Shown here piece by piece: positions 16,312-25,392 of a stretch of DNA of 43,612 nt; the first letter of the stretch is position 1, and each line of letters begins with the position of its first letter. Made by a program: the position numbers and the translations under genes. The notes under the pieces were generated by a model. The model saw only the letters and a list, made by a program, of their open reading frames with translations. It had not been told where the DNA came from and searched no databases. The stretch is taken from IMG/VR virus record IMGVR_UViG_3300024518_001893, positions 1-43,612 of that record. One strand, written 5' to 3'. The DNA comes from a virus.

Positions 16312-16839
16312 ATGGGCAAGAACAGAAAGCAGGAACAAAATCAGTCGAACGCTTCGGCGAACAGGGCAATTGATTCACAGACCCGGTTAGCAGAAAAATT
16401 AGTCAATCAGTCTGACCCATTGCGTGAACAGTTGTTTCAGCAGTCAGGTGATTTTCTAAGTGGTGACTTTGATGTCAGTAGTCTGCCTCAGTTTGCGGGT
16501 ATTAAGAATAATATCGAGCAACAATTTGGCAGGGCACAGGACAATATCATTGCTAGCACACCGGAGGGTGGTGGACTGACCGAGGCACTGGTTGGTGCAA
16601 ACGTCGGTCGTGCCGGTGCCACTGCAAATGCAATCGGGGCACTTGGTGACGCGGAAATAAACCGGGCACTTCAGCTTGCTACATTCGGTGCGGCACAGGG
16701 TAATTCTGGGTTCGGTCAGGCAGGTAGTACTGCTGCAGGTTTGGCTCAAGCAGAATCACAACGTAATGCCGGTAAAAATTCCGGTCTTGGTAGTGCTGCC
16801 GGCGGCATTGCTGGCAGTATGATCAGCAAGGGAGCGTAA
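16312..16839 (+). CDS. Small internal virion/ejection protein
   Basis: 175 residues. The start is basic and glutamine/asparagine-rich, and the C-terminal two thirds are small-residue helical with recurring alanine, glycine and serine (GGLTEALVGANVGRAGATANAIGALG). This is the composition of small DNA-ejection proteins encoded before the two larger ones in P22-like and related phages. The call rests on position and composition. Confidence 0.5.
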   Translation: MGKNRKQEQNQSNASANRAIDSQTRLAEKLVNQSDPLREQLFQQSGDFLSGDFDVSSLPQFAGIKNNIEQQFGRAQDNIIASTPEGGGLTEALVGANVGRAGATANAIGALGDAEINRALQLATFGAAQGNSGFGQAGSTAAGLAQAESQRNAGKNSGLGSAAGGIAGSMISKGA

Positions 16840-16841
16840 TC

Positions 16842-18224
16842 ATGGCAGGTCAAGGTCTAGGTGAGTTTGCCGGTGCGTTCGGTCAGGCATTTACAGAATC
16901 AAGACAACAGGCAGACACCCTAAAAGAGAAGAAGAAGTTCGCAAAACTTCAGGCTCAACTTGTGGAGATGCAACTGAACCAAGCTGAGAATGTTGCCGAT
17001 GCCCAGCAACGTGTCAGTGACATGATGTCGGGGCAGGTTGGTATCAGCCCAACGACAACATCTCCGGGTGGTCGCACCCGTCCCAACTTTGTTGCGCCTC
17101 CTGAAGGTCAGGTCGAAGAGTTTACTCAGGGCAGAGAGGCAGTGGCACCGATGGGTTTGACAGAGATGCTTGCTAACCCAGAAGGTTTACTGGCAATGCT
17201 TCAATCTGGGAATGTTGATGTTGGAACCATCCTGAAAGAGCAGGGCATGTCGGCATCCAGACAATTAAATAAAGACATGATGGACCTATTCTCTCCCGGT
17301 GGAGGTTCTGGTGGTATTGATGGCATGATTCCAGAGGGCGTTACTATGACACCTTCTGGGCCGCGACTTGATTTCGGTCCAGACCCAGAAAGAACAACAA
17401 CTCAACAAGATGAGTTAACGGCATTTAATGTCGGTACGTTTGGTCAGGAAGCACTAACTGCGGTCAGATTAAGTAAATCGATTGCCGCCTCCAATCTTCT
17501 TGGGTTTGGTGCGTCAATGGCAAAGGGTGCTAAAAACCTACAATCAAATTTAGCAAATATAGGTCAGAAAGTTGGGTTTGACTCACCTGAATATATGAAA
17601 GCACTGGCAGAATTTGATGAGATTGACAAACTGTATGCGACCGTGGAGGCGCAGGAGAGCGCGAAGTGGTCAAGAGATAATCCGAATGCAACTCCAACTG
17701 ATGCCGTGCGAAGACAGATTAATCAGCGTGTACCAACAACGGACAAGCAACCACCAGCAAACTTTCGATTAATGGCAAATATCCTTGAGCGAGAACTCAA
17801 CGAAAACAGGATAAAGAAAGTTCCAATGACTGGTGATCAGGTTGCTCAAGCAGAAGATGCAATCACACAGCTTCGTACTGCTGCAGATAACTTTGGGTCA
17901 CAAGAGAAACCGGACCCTACACCGCAAGCAGTTGATCCAAATTCTCCGACAGTGTTTGAGGATTCAGTTACCACCATTTCTCAGATGACAATGAAACAGG
18001 TCACTAATCTTCAAGAAAAGCTTACCGCAGTTGCAGAGTCTCCAGAGGCACAAGCACTGATGCCTGAGGTTAAGAAAAGAATCGAGGAACTTGGTGCGGA
18101 GGTTGCAAGCATTGCAAAGATGGGCAAGGAGGAACTTGGTAAAATTATGCTTTCTGGTGGTGAGTTAAGTGATGAGGCACTAGACGCGGCAGAAAAGCGA
18201 TGGAATGAACTCAATGGCAACTAG
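16842..18224 (+). CDS. Internal virion/ejection protein
   Basis: 460 residues, nearly all predicted helix and disorder. The N-terminus has a coiled-coil-like stretch (LKEKKKFAKLQAQLVEMQ), the middle is glycine/proline-rich, and the end is charged helical. No enzymatic motif is seen. AAGGGAG precedes the ATG. Its position between a small ejection-type gene and a larger one with hydrophobic segments suggests release into the host envelope during DNA entry. Confidence 0.5.
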   Translation: MAGQGLGEFAGAFGQAFTESRQQADTLKEKKKFAKLQAQLVEMQLNQAENVADAQQRVSDMMSGQVGISPTTTSPGGRTRPNFVAPPEGQVEEFTQGREAVAPMGLTEMLANPEGLLAMLQSGNVDVGTILKEQGMSASRQLNKDMMDLFSPGGGSGGIDGMIPEGVTMTPSGPRLDFGPDPERTTTQQDELTAFNVGTFGQEALTAVRLSKSIAASNLLGFGASMAKGAKNLQSNLANIGQKVGFDSPEYMKALAEFDEIDKLYATVEAQESAKWSRDNPNATPTDAVRRQINQRVPTTDKQPPANFRLMANILERELNENRIKKVPMTGDQVAQAEDAITQLRTAADNFGSQEKPDPTPQAVDPNSPTVFEDSVTTISQMTMKQVTNLQEKLTAVAESPEAQALMPEVKKRIEELGAEVASIAKMGKEELGKIMLSGGELSDEALDAAEKRWNELNGN

Positions 18225-19554
18225 CAACCCATTTACGAAGTTAAAGGAAGAGCGCGCAACAGAAAACCCCTTTACGAAATTAAAGGAGGAGCGCGAATCC
18301 GACCCCGGTGCTGCTGCAGCATTTGGTCTTCAGACCGGACGAGGTCTTACTGACGCACTTCTTTCGGTGCCAGCAGGAATTGGTCAGGTTGTGGCACAGG
18401 GTGTAGCAGGTACTGAAGCAGCACTTGAGGGTGGCGCTTCACTGCTAACGGGTGGAGAATTTGATTTCAATCGTCGCGCCAACAGGAATCTTAACGATGA
18501 CATTTTGGGCACACTGAACAATCTGCCAAGACCTACTACCAACGAGGTTGGTGCCGGGATCAGAAGCATCCCCGGACTATTTGGTAGCCAACTAATAACG
18601 GAACGGTTCGATGATGAACTTGCCCTCCTAGAAGGCGACGAGGCGAAGCTTCGCGAACAGCATCCAACAGCAACTGCTGCCGGTGATGTTGGTGGCGACG
18701 TTGCCTCACTTTTTGTTGGTAGACAGGCAGTAGGTATGGAAGAAAAAATGCGCCGTGCTGAAAACCTGATAATGAACCCAAGACCGGATATTTATTTTAG
18801 TGCTGCTCGTCAAGTTGAAAAAATCAAACCCGGTTTGATGGGTGTTGTGGAAGACGCAGTTAAAAACAACAATGCATGGAGAAAATTACTCAAAGGTGCT
18901 GGCAGATCAGCAGAGACAGGTGTTGAAGCAGTAGCACTTGATGTATTGCATGGAGATAATCCAAGTGAGACTGCAGCATGGGCAGCAGCATCTCAAGCAG
19001 GAGGTAGCATGACATTGGCAGCAAGACAGGGACTTCTGGCTGGCAGCAAGGGACACGTAATGACCAAGCTTGGTATTGCTGGTTTAGTTGGAACGGGTGC
19101 ATGGCAATACTTCCAACAAGCAGTTCCGGGCGGAACTAATAGTCCGTTTGCCTCGGTGCAAAAGGGTTTCGGAGAGGTGCTGCTAATGGTTGCTGCAGGA
19201 ACCTTAGCCGGGTTTGCTGGTGGTGGAAGATTAAGGGGCAGTACAGACCCAAAAAGTTTGCAGCTTCGATCTCCAAAAGTAGCTGAAGCAATAACCTCTG
19301 TTCCAAGGGGTATAGTTCTATCGTTGATCGAGAGTCTTAATGACGCAGATCCAGCAGAGTTAAAACAGGCAGAAGCAGCACTGCAAATTATTAGCACTGA
19401 GCCAGAGTCACTAAATAAAAAAGCAGCAGATGCTCTGAGTCTTGCACTTGACAAAGGTCGATTCTCTGATGCGGTAGATGACCTCATGCACGACGAGGAA
19501 TTTGCCAAACTCATCTTTGCAATCACACCCCCGGTTTTGAGTAATGGCAACTAG
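18205..19554 (+). CDS. Ejection-type protein with hydrophobic segments and N-terminal duplication
   Basis: 449 residues from the ATG at 18205; an alternative ATG at 18214 would start at MATSNPF. The first 30 residues contain NPFTKLKEER twice, separated by ATE. Residues around 260-345 contain glycine/alanine-rich hydrophobic stretches (SKGHVMTKLGIAGLVGTGAW, EVLLMVAAGTLAGFAGGG) able to insert into membranes. This fits a DNA-ejection protein that helps form a channel. It overlaps the previous gene by 20 nt and the next by 11 nt. Confidence 0.5.
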   Translation: MNSMATSNPFTKLKEERATENPFTKLKEERESDPGAAAAFGLQTGRGLTDALLSVPAGIGQVVAQGVAGTEAALEGGASLLTGGEFDFNRRANRNLNDDILGTLNNLPRPTTNEVGAGIRSIPGLFGSQLITERFDDELALLEGDEAKLREQHPTATAAGDVGGDVASLFVGRQAVGMEEKMRRAENLIMNPRPDIYFSAARQVEKIKPGLMGVVEDAVKNNNAWRKLLKGAGRSAETGVEAVALDVLHGDNPSETAAWAAASQAGGSMTLAARQGLLAGSKGHVMTKLGIAGLVGTGAWQYFQQAVPGGTNSPFASVQKGFGEVLLMVAAGTLAGFAGGGRLRGSTDPKSLQLRSPKVAEAITSVPRGIVLSLIESLNDADPAELKQAEAALQIISTEPESLNKKAADALSLALDKGRFSDAVDDLMHDEEFAKLIFAITPPVLSNGN

Positions 19555-20296
19555 AGACACCTACTTCATATCGGGTAACAAGGTTCCCGACGTTGAGCGA
19601 ACTACCTCGTTTGCTTTGCGTGATATTTCCGATCGGCTTGACAGGCAAGAAGGCATTCGCGGACTACCTGATATACCTGAAGAGGTCAGGCAATTCGAGG
19701 TAGGTGATACCCGTCCATCGGTAAAAGACCACCACCTGTTTACAACCAAGAACACCAAGACAACAACCATCACACATTTGGTTGATGGTATTGGCGCGCA
19801 AGCAGTTGATATATATTTTGGCGACAGCAGTACCGTGATTGATTTCACAAGCGGTAATCTCAGGTCAAACTCTGGAACGTCGTGGAGTGTAACCAAAGAC
19901 CAGTACATGCATGCCGTTTATGATATTGACAGTGACCTTTGGTATTGCATTGCATGGGAAGACAACTCAGTTTCGGCGACACTTAACCGGTGGCAGTTTG
20001 TTGAGTTCTCCGGTGACCGAACGCTCGTCCTGACAGACGCATTCAAGATGCTGAAGTCAACCGGGTCTGCGGCACAGATAGTAACGGTTCCAACTGTTGC
20101 TGATGTTGGTTGGGGGATTGGTGATCAGGTCTCGTTTTACCAGTACGGTTCTGGAACACTAAATGTTGCCGGTGCCTCTGGTGTTACCATCAACACTCCA
20201 TCGTCGCTTGCAATAAACGAGCAGTACGGCACCATGGTTATAGTGATGGATGACACTGACCAGTGGTTTGTTGCGGGTCGAATGGCGGCAGCATGA
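19544..20296 (+). CDS. Tail fibre/adhesin-like protein 1
   Basis: 250 residues. The N-terminal 60 residues are a probable virion-attachment region (DRQEGIRGLPDIPEEVRQFE); the middle contains beta strands. The last 80 residues (VPTVADVGWGIGDQVSFYQYG then GVTIN and a final WFVAGRM) match a beta-rich domain that recurs at the tips of many phage fibres. It probably contacts the host surface or forms the fibre stem. Confidence 0.6.
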   Translation: MATRDTYFISGNKVPDVERTTSFALRDISDRLDRQEGIRGLPDIPEEVRQFEVGDTRPSVKDHHLFTTKNTKTTTITHLVDGIGAQAVDIYFGDSSTVIDFTSGNLRSNSGTSWSVTKDQYMHAVYDIDSDLWYCIAWEDNSVSATLNRWQFVEFSGDRTLVLTDAFKMLKSTGSAAQIVTVPTVADVGWGIGDQVSFYQYGSGTLNVAGASGVTINTPSSLAINEQYGTMVIVMDDTDQWFVAGRMAAA

Positions 20297-21024
20297 CGGG
20301 CAATTTATCGCCTCCGTTTTTTGAACCCATTAGTGGTCGCCCCTCAATAGATCCGTGGGTCTTTAACGGCGCTGCGTCAACAGAAGAAGCTGAAGGCGCG
20401 TCTTCAGGCGCAACAATCAATATGCCGTCACACAGTATTGGTGACTTACTTATAATGTGGGGTTCGGCACAACCGGGAAGACCTACTGGATGGACAACGC
20501 TATCTACAGGGAATCTTGATTGTTATTACAAAGTAGCTACCAGTGGATCGGAAGCACCGGTAACAGTGGTTGGACCACCGGGTGATGAGGGTAGGTTCAT
20601 GCACGTACATTCTTATTCACACTCACTGGGTTTAACACCAACATATGTCACAACATTTGGTCAGCAGCGTTTGGGGTCCGATGATTTTATCATTCCAAGG
20701 CTGATTGCAACCGGTTCTTACGCTGATGTTTTGAATGTTAGTGGTGCTGCTAGAACGGGTGCTGACGCGCAAGTTACACCTTCTTTTGTAGACTTACGTG
20801 AACGCACCACTGCTGGAGACACATGGTATCAGGCTATAGATATGGATTATTCGGAGTGGATTCCGGGTGGTACAACCCGGTTTACACACATGGGTTCTGC
20901 TTATGGAATTTCTGCTATCAGTTCTACCCCGGCAACAGAGTGGCGATACTGGTTTGACCCATTTGAGGGTGCTATTAGTGGACAAGGTACACAAGGCACA
21001 AGCGCAATGTTCAGGGGAGCCTAA
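20293..21024 (+). CDS. Tail fibre/adhesin-like protein 2
   Basis: 243 residues from the ATG that overlaps the preceding stop. SIGDLLIMWGSAQPGRPTGW followed by short strands is typical of jelly-roll-like phage tail and adhesin modules. No signal or catalytic residues. It belongs with the two neighbouring fibre genes and presumably contributes to receptor binding. Confidence 0.5.
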   Translation: MTGNLSPPFFEPISGRPSIDPWVFNGAASTEEAEGASSGATINMPSHSIGDLLIMWGSAQPGRPTGWTTLSTGNLDCYYKVATSGSEAPVTVVGPPGDEGRFMHVHSYSHSLGLTPTYVTTFGQQRLGSDDFIIPRLIATGSYADVLNVSGAARTGADAQVTPSFVDLRERTTAGDTWYQAIDMDYSEWIPGGTTRFTHMGSAYGISAISSTPATEWRYWFDPFEGAISGQGTQGTSAMFRGA

Positions 21025-21074
21025 GCAGTTAGTAGCGTTTTACATTGATCATCAATTTCATATAGGAAACAGAC

Positions 21075-22079
21075 ATGGGCGCAATCGTACGCGGAAAAAT
21101 AAACAGGGGTGACGTTGCCCTCTTTGATGGAAAGAACTCAACATCGAGTCGCGTTGATGCCAGTGGTGGATCTGTTACTGGATTAATGCTGAACGACTTT
21201 GTTGATCTGCTACAGGTGTTTGGTGCAGGTTCTTCAAGAACTGCTGGAACGGTTTCATCTGCACTAACCTTTGTCGGCACCAACACCGTTTGCTTTATGT
21301 TCTCACCGGGCACTTGGAACTTTGCGGCAAGCGTAACCATTCCATCGACGGTCACTTGTTACATCGCCGCAGGTGCAGTTATTACTCCTGCCGGTGGCAT
21401 TACTGTGACCTTTAACGGACCCGTGATTCATGAGGCAACGACATGGACCGGTGGTGCTGGAACGGTGACCACTACACTGGGTCAGGCCGGCTTAATCGAC
21501 ATCGCAGACTCTGGTGGTAACTACACGGCAACGACTCTTGAAGCGGCGCTTGCAGAACTGGCAAGTATTGCCACTGGCGAGGGTGCATCCATTATCGGGC
21601 TGGAGGATTCTGGGACCAATTACGCTGCTACCAATGTTGAGGATGCGTTTACTGAACTTGCCAGTGTTGCGAACGCCGAGGGCGCATCGATTATCGGTGT
21701 CGAGGATGCTGCCGGGAACCTGACTGCGACCGATGTTGAGGCGGCAATAGCTGAAATCTTTGCAAGTCTGCTGCTGCCAGCAAGGGCATTGGTGTTTGGT
21801 GGCACACCACAGACACTCACCGGGCCGGGAGCGGTAGATGTAACCTCTGCGGTCACACATGTGGCAACCACAGGCACAGACGCTCTGACGCTGTCTGATG
21901 GAGTCTCAGGACAGCGCAAAATGCTCGTCATGACGGCAGATTCTGGCGACGGCACCCTGACCCCAACCAGTCTGGGCAACGGCAGCACCATCACGTTTGA
22001 TGATGTTGGCGACAGTGCCGACCTTTTATTCACCAACGCTGCATGGCACTTCATGGGTGGAACGGCGACTCTGGCATGA
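21075..22079 (+). CDS. Tail fibre protein with three tandem repeats
   Basis: 334 residues. Residues about 140-230 contain three related units (IADSGGNYTATTLEAALAEL, LEDSGTNYAATNVEDAFTEL, VEDAAGNLTATDVEAAIAEI), a trimeric fibre-shaft repeat common in phage tails. The end (GTLTPTSLGNGSTITFDDVG, then WHFMGGTATLA) is a small beta cap. It is preceded by 50 bp without a gene and by AGGAAA. Confidence 0.65.
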   Translation: MGAIVRGKINRGDVALFDGKNSTSSRVDASGGSVTGLMLNDFVDLLQVFGAGSSRTAGTVSSALTFVGTNTVCFMFSPGTWNFAASVTIPSTVTCYIAAGAVITPAGGITVTFNGPVIHEATTWTGGAGTVTTTLGQAGLIDIADSGGNYTATTLEAALAELASIATGEGASIIGLEDSGTNYAATNVEDAFTELASVANAEGASIIGVEDAAGNLTATDVEAAIAEIFASLLLPARALVFGGTPQTLTGPGAVDVTSAVTHVATTGTDALTLSDGVSGQRKMLVMTADSGDGTLTPTSLGNGSTITFDDVGDSADLLFTNAAWHFMGGTATLA

Positions 22080-22516
22080 ACGCATTCGATTTAGCACAAC
22101 GATTCACCGGCATTAAAGAGGTCGGTGGATCTGTTGACAACCCGCAGATTCTGGCAATGCTGAAGCTTGATAATGATTGGCCCGAAGGCGACGAGGTTCC
22201 ATGGTGCTCTGCATTTGTGAACTACATTACGTGGCTAATGAGACTGCCCAGATCAAAGAACCTCCGGGCAAGATCTTGGTTAACGGTAGGCTATGGAATC
22301 TCTCTGGATGATGCAGTCCGCGGTGACATCATAATTCTCAAGCGCGGAAAAGGTATTCAACCCGGACCAGAGGTTATTGAGGCACCGGGACATGTCGGCT
22401 TTTATGCCGGTCGATCGGGTGATCTGATCGAGGTTCTTGGTGGCAACCAGTCTGACACCGTTAAGGTTTCGCGGTATCAGAGTAAGCGTCTTTTGGGCGT
22501 GAGGAGATTAGTGTGA
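22076..22516 (+). CDS. Endolysin, CHAP-like cysteine peptidase (TIGR02594-like)
   Basis: 146 residues. VPWCSAFVNY supplies the nucleophile C44, APGHVGFY supplies H106 and LGGNQSD supplies N124, the usual triad of the small CHAP/NlpC-like endolysins of this family. It would cut peptidoglycan peptide bridges. No signal peptide is present, so it depends on the holin. The start overlaps the fibre stop (ATGA). It opens the lysis cassette. Confidence 0.85.
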   Translation: MNAFDLAQRFTGIKEVGGSVDNPQILAMLKLDNDWPEGDEVPWCSAFVNYITWLMRLPRSKNLRARSWLTVGYGISLDDAVRGDIIILKRGKGIQPGPEVIEAPGHVGFYAGRSGDLIEVLGGNQSDTVKVSRYQSKRLLGVRRLV

Positions 22517-22550
22517 ATAAATTCAAACTGAAACGCGAAAACGTGTTGAA

Positions 22551-23141
22551 ATGATCCGCTTACCAATCTTCATATTGTTGTGGATCGGCATGATCGCCAT
22601 CAAAATCCCGACCGCACTGTTAGGGTTTGTGATGATCCCGCTGCTGTATCCGTACAGGAATACCGACTACGAGGACTTACCGTGGTGGACCCGTCCTTGG
22701 GCCAATCCTGAAGACTGGCAGGGAAAAAACCGAGGAAATGGCAACAACAGTCTGCCCAACTGGTGGGTAATTTCGCGCGGCAATACCTTCAAAGAGTTTT
22801 ACCAGTACCATGCTGTCCGCAATCCCGCTAATGGTTTGCGATCGTACGAGCTACTGGATCTCACCATAGTTCCAGAGAAGGTGGAGTACAAAACCAACTT
22901 CTACATGGAGCGTTACGACATAAATATTATTCGCAACCTTGGCAAAAAAAATATTTGGTTTATTGCTTGGCAGGGTTTGCAATCGGGTTTTGAATTTATT
23001 CACATCTGGAATCCTGAGAGACACCTGAACATCAAGTTCGGCTGGCGTGTAGAACCTAACGACAGGAACGCAACGCACGATAACATCGGCATACAGGACG
23101 CGAGCTTCGCCAGTAAAATTCTTTTATATAGGAAGGGGTAA
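22551..23141 (+). CDS. Membrane-anchored phage protein in lysis cassette (DUF7338-like)
   Basis: 196 residues. The N-terminus is a hydrophobic segment (IFILLWIGMIAIKIPTALLG, continuing into VMIPLLYP). The remainder is soluble, rich in tryptophan, tyrosine and asparagine, with WWTRPWANPEDWQG and YHAVRNPANGLRSYELLDL. It resembles a family found next to lysis genes in many phages (DUF7338 from memory). Function unknown. No strong ribosome binding site is visible in the 34-nt gap before it. Confidence 0.6.
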   Translation: MIRLPIFILLWIGMIAIKIPTALLGFVMIPLLYPYRNTDYEDLPWWTRPWANPEDWQGKNRGNGNNSLPNWWVISRGNTFKEFYQYHAVRNPANGLRSYELLDLTIVPEKVEYKTNFYMERYDINIIRNLGKKNIWFIAWQGLQSGFEFIHIWNPERHLNIKFGWRVEPNDRNATHDNIGIQDASFASKILLYRKG

Positions 23142-23143
23142 TA

Positions 23144-23596
23144 ATGGGCATTCCAATACTAGGTGATTTGTGGTCCAAGATTGTTGACAAGGGCGGCGAT
23201 ATTATTTCCGAACTAGTCACCGACAAAGACCTTGCCAAGGAACTTGACCATGCATTCAGAACGCAGATGGCAACCAATGAGAGTGCTTTTAAGCAAGCCG
23301 AACTCGAAGCTGAGACTCGCATCTTTGAGGCACAACAGGTCACAGTACAGGCTGAGTTACACCAGAACGATCTGTACACCAAGAGAACCAGACCTGCGAT
23401 TGCACGAAAGTCTTTCTATGCTGGACTCGGTTATGCATTGCTGACCGCACTGCCAAAGGCAGGACTTAGTTTCGGCGCGGTTCTGATTATGCCGTGGACA
23501 TTCCAGTGGTCTGTCCTGATGCTGCTGTATTCTCCAGCACTCACCTACATGGGTGTTCGTGGATTTGAGAAGTGGAAGGCTGGAGGTTCAAAATGA
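23144..23596 (+). CDS. Holin of the three-helix (GTA/3TM) type
   Basis: 150 residues. The N-terminal 80 residues are a charged amphipathic region; the arginine-rich TRPAIARKSFYAGLGYALLT introduces the membrane part, followed by hydrophobic helices around LSFGAVLIMPWTFQWSVLML and YSPALTYMGVRGFEKWK. The RP motif and architecture match the 3TM holins near endolysins. It would form the lesion that releases the endolysin. GGAAGGGG lies before the ATG. Confidence 0.7.
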   Translation: MGIPILGDLWSKIVDKGGDIISELVTDKDLAKELDHAFRTQMATNESAFKQAELEAETRIFEAQQVTVQAELHQNDLYTKRTRPAIARKSFYAGLGYALLTALPKAGLSFGAVLIMPWTFQWSVLMLLYSPALTYMGVRGFEKWKAGGSK

Positions 23597-24243
23597 AGAA
23601 TATCTATCGATGGATAATCCAAAATACCGCTTACATTATTGTGGTTATTCTGGTGCTTTGTTTTGTTGCCATGATTGTTAACCCGGTATGGGCGGATGAC
23701 GATCGTGGTGATGTCACTCAATCCAACGACATGAACAACCAGACAGCGGGTGACGTAACCGGGGGCAACATGAGTACCGGTAGCAACCGTGCGCTAGCAC
23801 TTTCCAATGGACTGGGTGATGTGGACATTCGAGATTGTCTTGGATCAACTCAGTGGTCAACTCCGTTATTCTCAAAGCAGAAGCTAACACCCAACTGGGG
23901 GTGCTTGGCTGAGTTCTACCTGAGTGCCGGCAAGTACGAGCTTGCCGCGATTGCGATGTGCAACACCGAGATCCGCAATGAGTTTACCTCCGAGGATGAG
24001 TGTCGATCTGCACACGACTTTGCACCGGTCTACGAGGCAGCGGTAATCGTTGAGGAGGATTACGAGTGGCGCGATGAACAGATAGCAATGCAAGCCGACT
24101 ACGACCAGAGAATAGATCACCTCGAACAGTTGGTGCAACGGCAACCAACACGACAGGTTACGCGGGAAGTGGTCCAGCAACCATTCCTGAGTGACGAGAA
24201 ACGCGCAAAACTTCAGGCACTACTGGATGAGGACGAGGAATGA
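23593..24243 (+). CDS. Signal-anchored coiled-coil protein of lysis region
   Basis: 216 residues. A strong N-terminal hydrophobic segment (TAYIIVVILVLCFVAMIV) is followed by NPVWADDD, which could be a signal-peptidase site after VWA. The exported part has four cysteines in the middle and a helical charged tail (DQRIDHLEQLVQRQPTRQ). The layout is compatible with an envelope-spanning spanin-like factor, but no known spanin motif is seen. It begins at the holin stop behind GGAGG. Confidence 0.5.
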   Translation: MKNIYRWIIQNTAYIIVVILVLCFVAMIVNPVWADDDRGDVTQSNDMNNQTAGDVTGGNMSTGSNRALALSNGLGDVDIRDCLGSTQWSTPLFSKQKLTPNWGCLAEFYLSAGKYELAAIAMCNTEIRNEFTSEDECRSAHDFAPVYEAAVIVEEDYEWRDEQIAMQADYDQRIDHLEQLVQRQPTRQVTREVVQQPFLSDEKRAKLQALLDEDEE

Positions 24244-24482
24244 ATCTGACACCGAAAGCAATAATTCTGTTCTTCCTGACCGGAGGAGGTGTGGCTATAG
24301 CCTTGATGGCGGCGCAGTTCTGGGTTGCACAAGAGGTCGCCGAACAACTGCTGAGTGCAGGTATCGTCCCTGCCAGCCATATCGCTGCCATTGAGGAAGA
24401 TGTACAGGACAACACCGATGCCATCATAAGAGTAGAATCAAAAGCAGAGAGGATCGCACAGATCCTAATGGAATCTGATTAG
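24240..24482 (+). CDS. Small single-span membrane protein
   Basis: 80 residues: one N-terminal membrane segment (AIILFFLTGGGVAIALMAAQ) and a soluble helical tail (AAIEEDVQDNTDAIIRVES). It overlaps the preceding gene by 4 nt. The arrangement resembles antiholin or accessory lysis proteins; role unproven. Confidence 0.55.
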   Translation: MNLTPKAIILFFLTGGGVAIALMAAQFWVAQEVAEQLLSAGIVPASHIAAIEEDVQDNTDAIIRVESKAERIAQILMESD

Positions 24483-24508
24483 GGATATTTTTCCCTTGGG
24501 CTAAATGT

Positions 24509-24847
24509 ATGAACGACAAGGCGTATGCTGAGAAGCGTGATGGACACAAATGGAATCCTGTTCTTATTGCTGTCATCAGCAGCATTATCGGCTCTGGTGG
24601 TGGTGTTGCTTTGGTATTTAATACTCCCTTTGGGCAGTCTTTTGCTCGACCAGATCCATACACTGGGACACAAGCTGCATCACTGATCAGAAGGTTTGAC
24701 ATGGTTGAGTCTTCCATGAACAAGCACATCAGGGAGCATCCTGATCTGAGCAACCGGTACGATCGCCGCATTGCGACCCTTGAAGCTCAGTACGAAATCA
24801 TCATCAAGAATCAGGATCGGATTCTGGGTCGGTTGAACGCCCGGTAA
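24509..24847 (+). CDS. Single-span membrane protein with coiled-coil tail
   Basis: 112 residues. A basic start is followed by a hydrophobic, glycine-rich segment (PVLIAVISSIIGSGGGVALV) and a charged helical tail (DRRIATLEAQYEIIIKNQDR). It could be a lysis accessory or superinfection factor. Its last 44 nt overlap the end of the converging minus-strand gene at 24804, so both proteins share DNA at their C-termini. Confidence 0.5.
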   Translation: MNDKAYAEKRDGHKWNPVLIAVISSIIGSGGGVALVFNTPFGQSFARPDPYTGTQAASLIRRFDMVESSMNKHIREHPDLSNRYDRRIATLEAQYEIIIKNQDRILGRLNAR

Positions 24848-25046
24848 CATCATTCACCTCTGCTATGGCTTTATTCAGTTCAAAGCTCTTTACTGCATCC
24901 TGTACGCGGTGCATATAATTTGTAAGTTTAGCGTTTTCAATCTCTAACTTCTCGATGCGGTCTGCGGCTTCCTTACGCTGTATCCAGCAATTATGTAGAT
25001 CATTGCCAATCGGTTTACGCAATCGTTTAATCAGACTCATCATCAT
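24804..25046 (-). CDS. Last mini-gene of modular array, tail altered
   Basis: 80 residues: MMMSLIKRLRK, a helical stretch, then the RIEKLE hinge and a short module ending in IAEVND. Unlike its relatives it does not stop after the tag but continues VTGRSTDPESDPDS into the converging gene at 24847. The start follows the junction GCAGAGGTG by 5 nt and sits in a run of three ATG codons. The end of the array looks eroded or fused to foreign sequence. Confidence 0.6.
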   Translation of the reverse strand: MMMSLIKRLRKPIGNDLHNCWIQRKEAADRIEKLEIENAKLTNYMHRVQDAVKSFELNKAIAEVNDVTGRSTDPESDPDS

Positions 25047-25392
25047 TCACCTCTGCTATTACCTTCAATGCGGCTCTTGCGTAGTCGCCTATTTGGTACT
25101 CGTACTGATGGACAAGTTGTGACGCAAATTGCATGTGCAATAGGTCACGGTCTAACCCTTCTTCTTCGATGGCCCGCATCCACTCCAACACCGCATAGTC
25201 ATCGTTAGCGTCATTCTCAGGATCAGGTAGGTCGTCAATCCTCTGGCCCATTGCGCCGTCAGGGGTGCGCCATCGCGTGACCTCACCGGCTACATTGGTA
25301 TAGCTTGACATAGGTTTCCACCCCATTGCCTCTGCTAATTTGATTCGGTCACTCATCATCATCCATATCTTGATTCGGTCACTCATCATCAT
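25027..25392 (-). CDS. Modular array protein, type A (copy 2)
   Basis: 121 residues. Shares its body with the gene at 26090-26413: LAEAMGWKPxSSYTNVAGEV, TRWRTPDG, DLPDPENDANDDYAVLEWMR and the end YEIGDYARAALKVIAEV. The two copies differ in the region after LEWMR. The N-terminus carries a tandem duplication (MMMSDRIKIW then MMMSDRIKLA), visible in DNA as a 30-bp repeat near 25345-25392; translation could start at 25392 or at the inner copy. Function unknown. Confidence 0.7.
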   Translation of the reverse strand: MMMSDRIKIWMMMSDRIKLAEAMGWKPMSSYTNVAGEVTRWRTPDGAMGQRIDDLPDPENDANDDYAVLEWMRAIEEEGLDRDLLHMQFASQLVHQYEYQIGDYARAALKVIAEVNDDESD

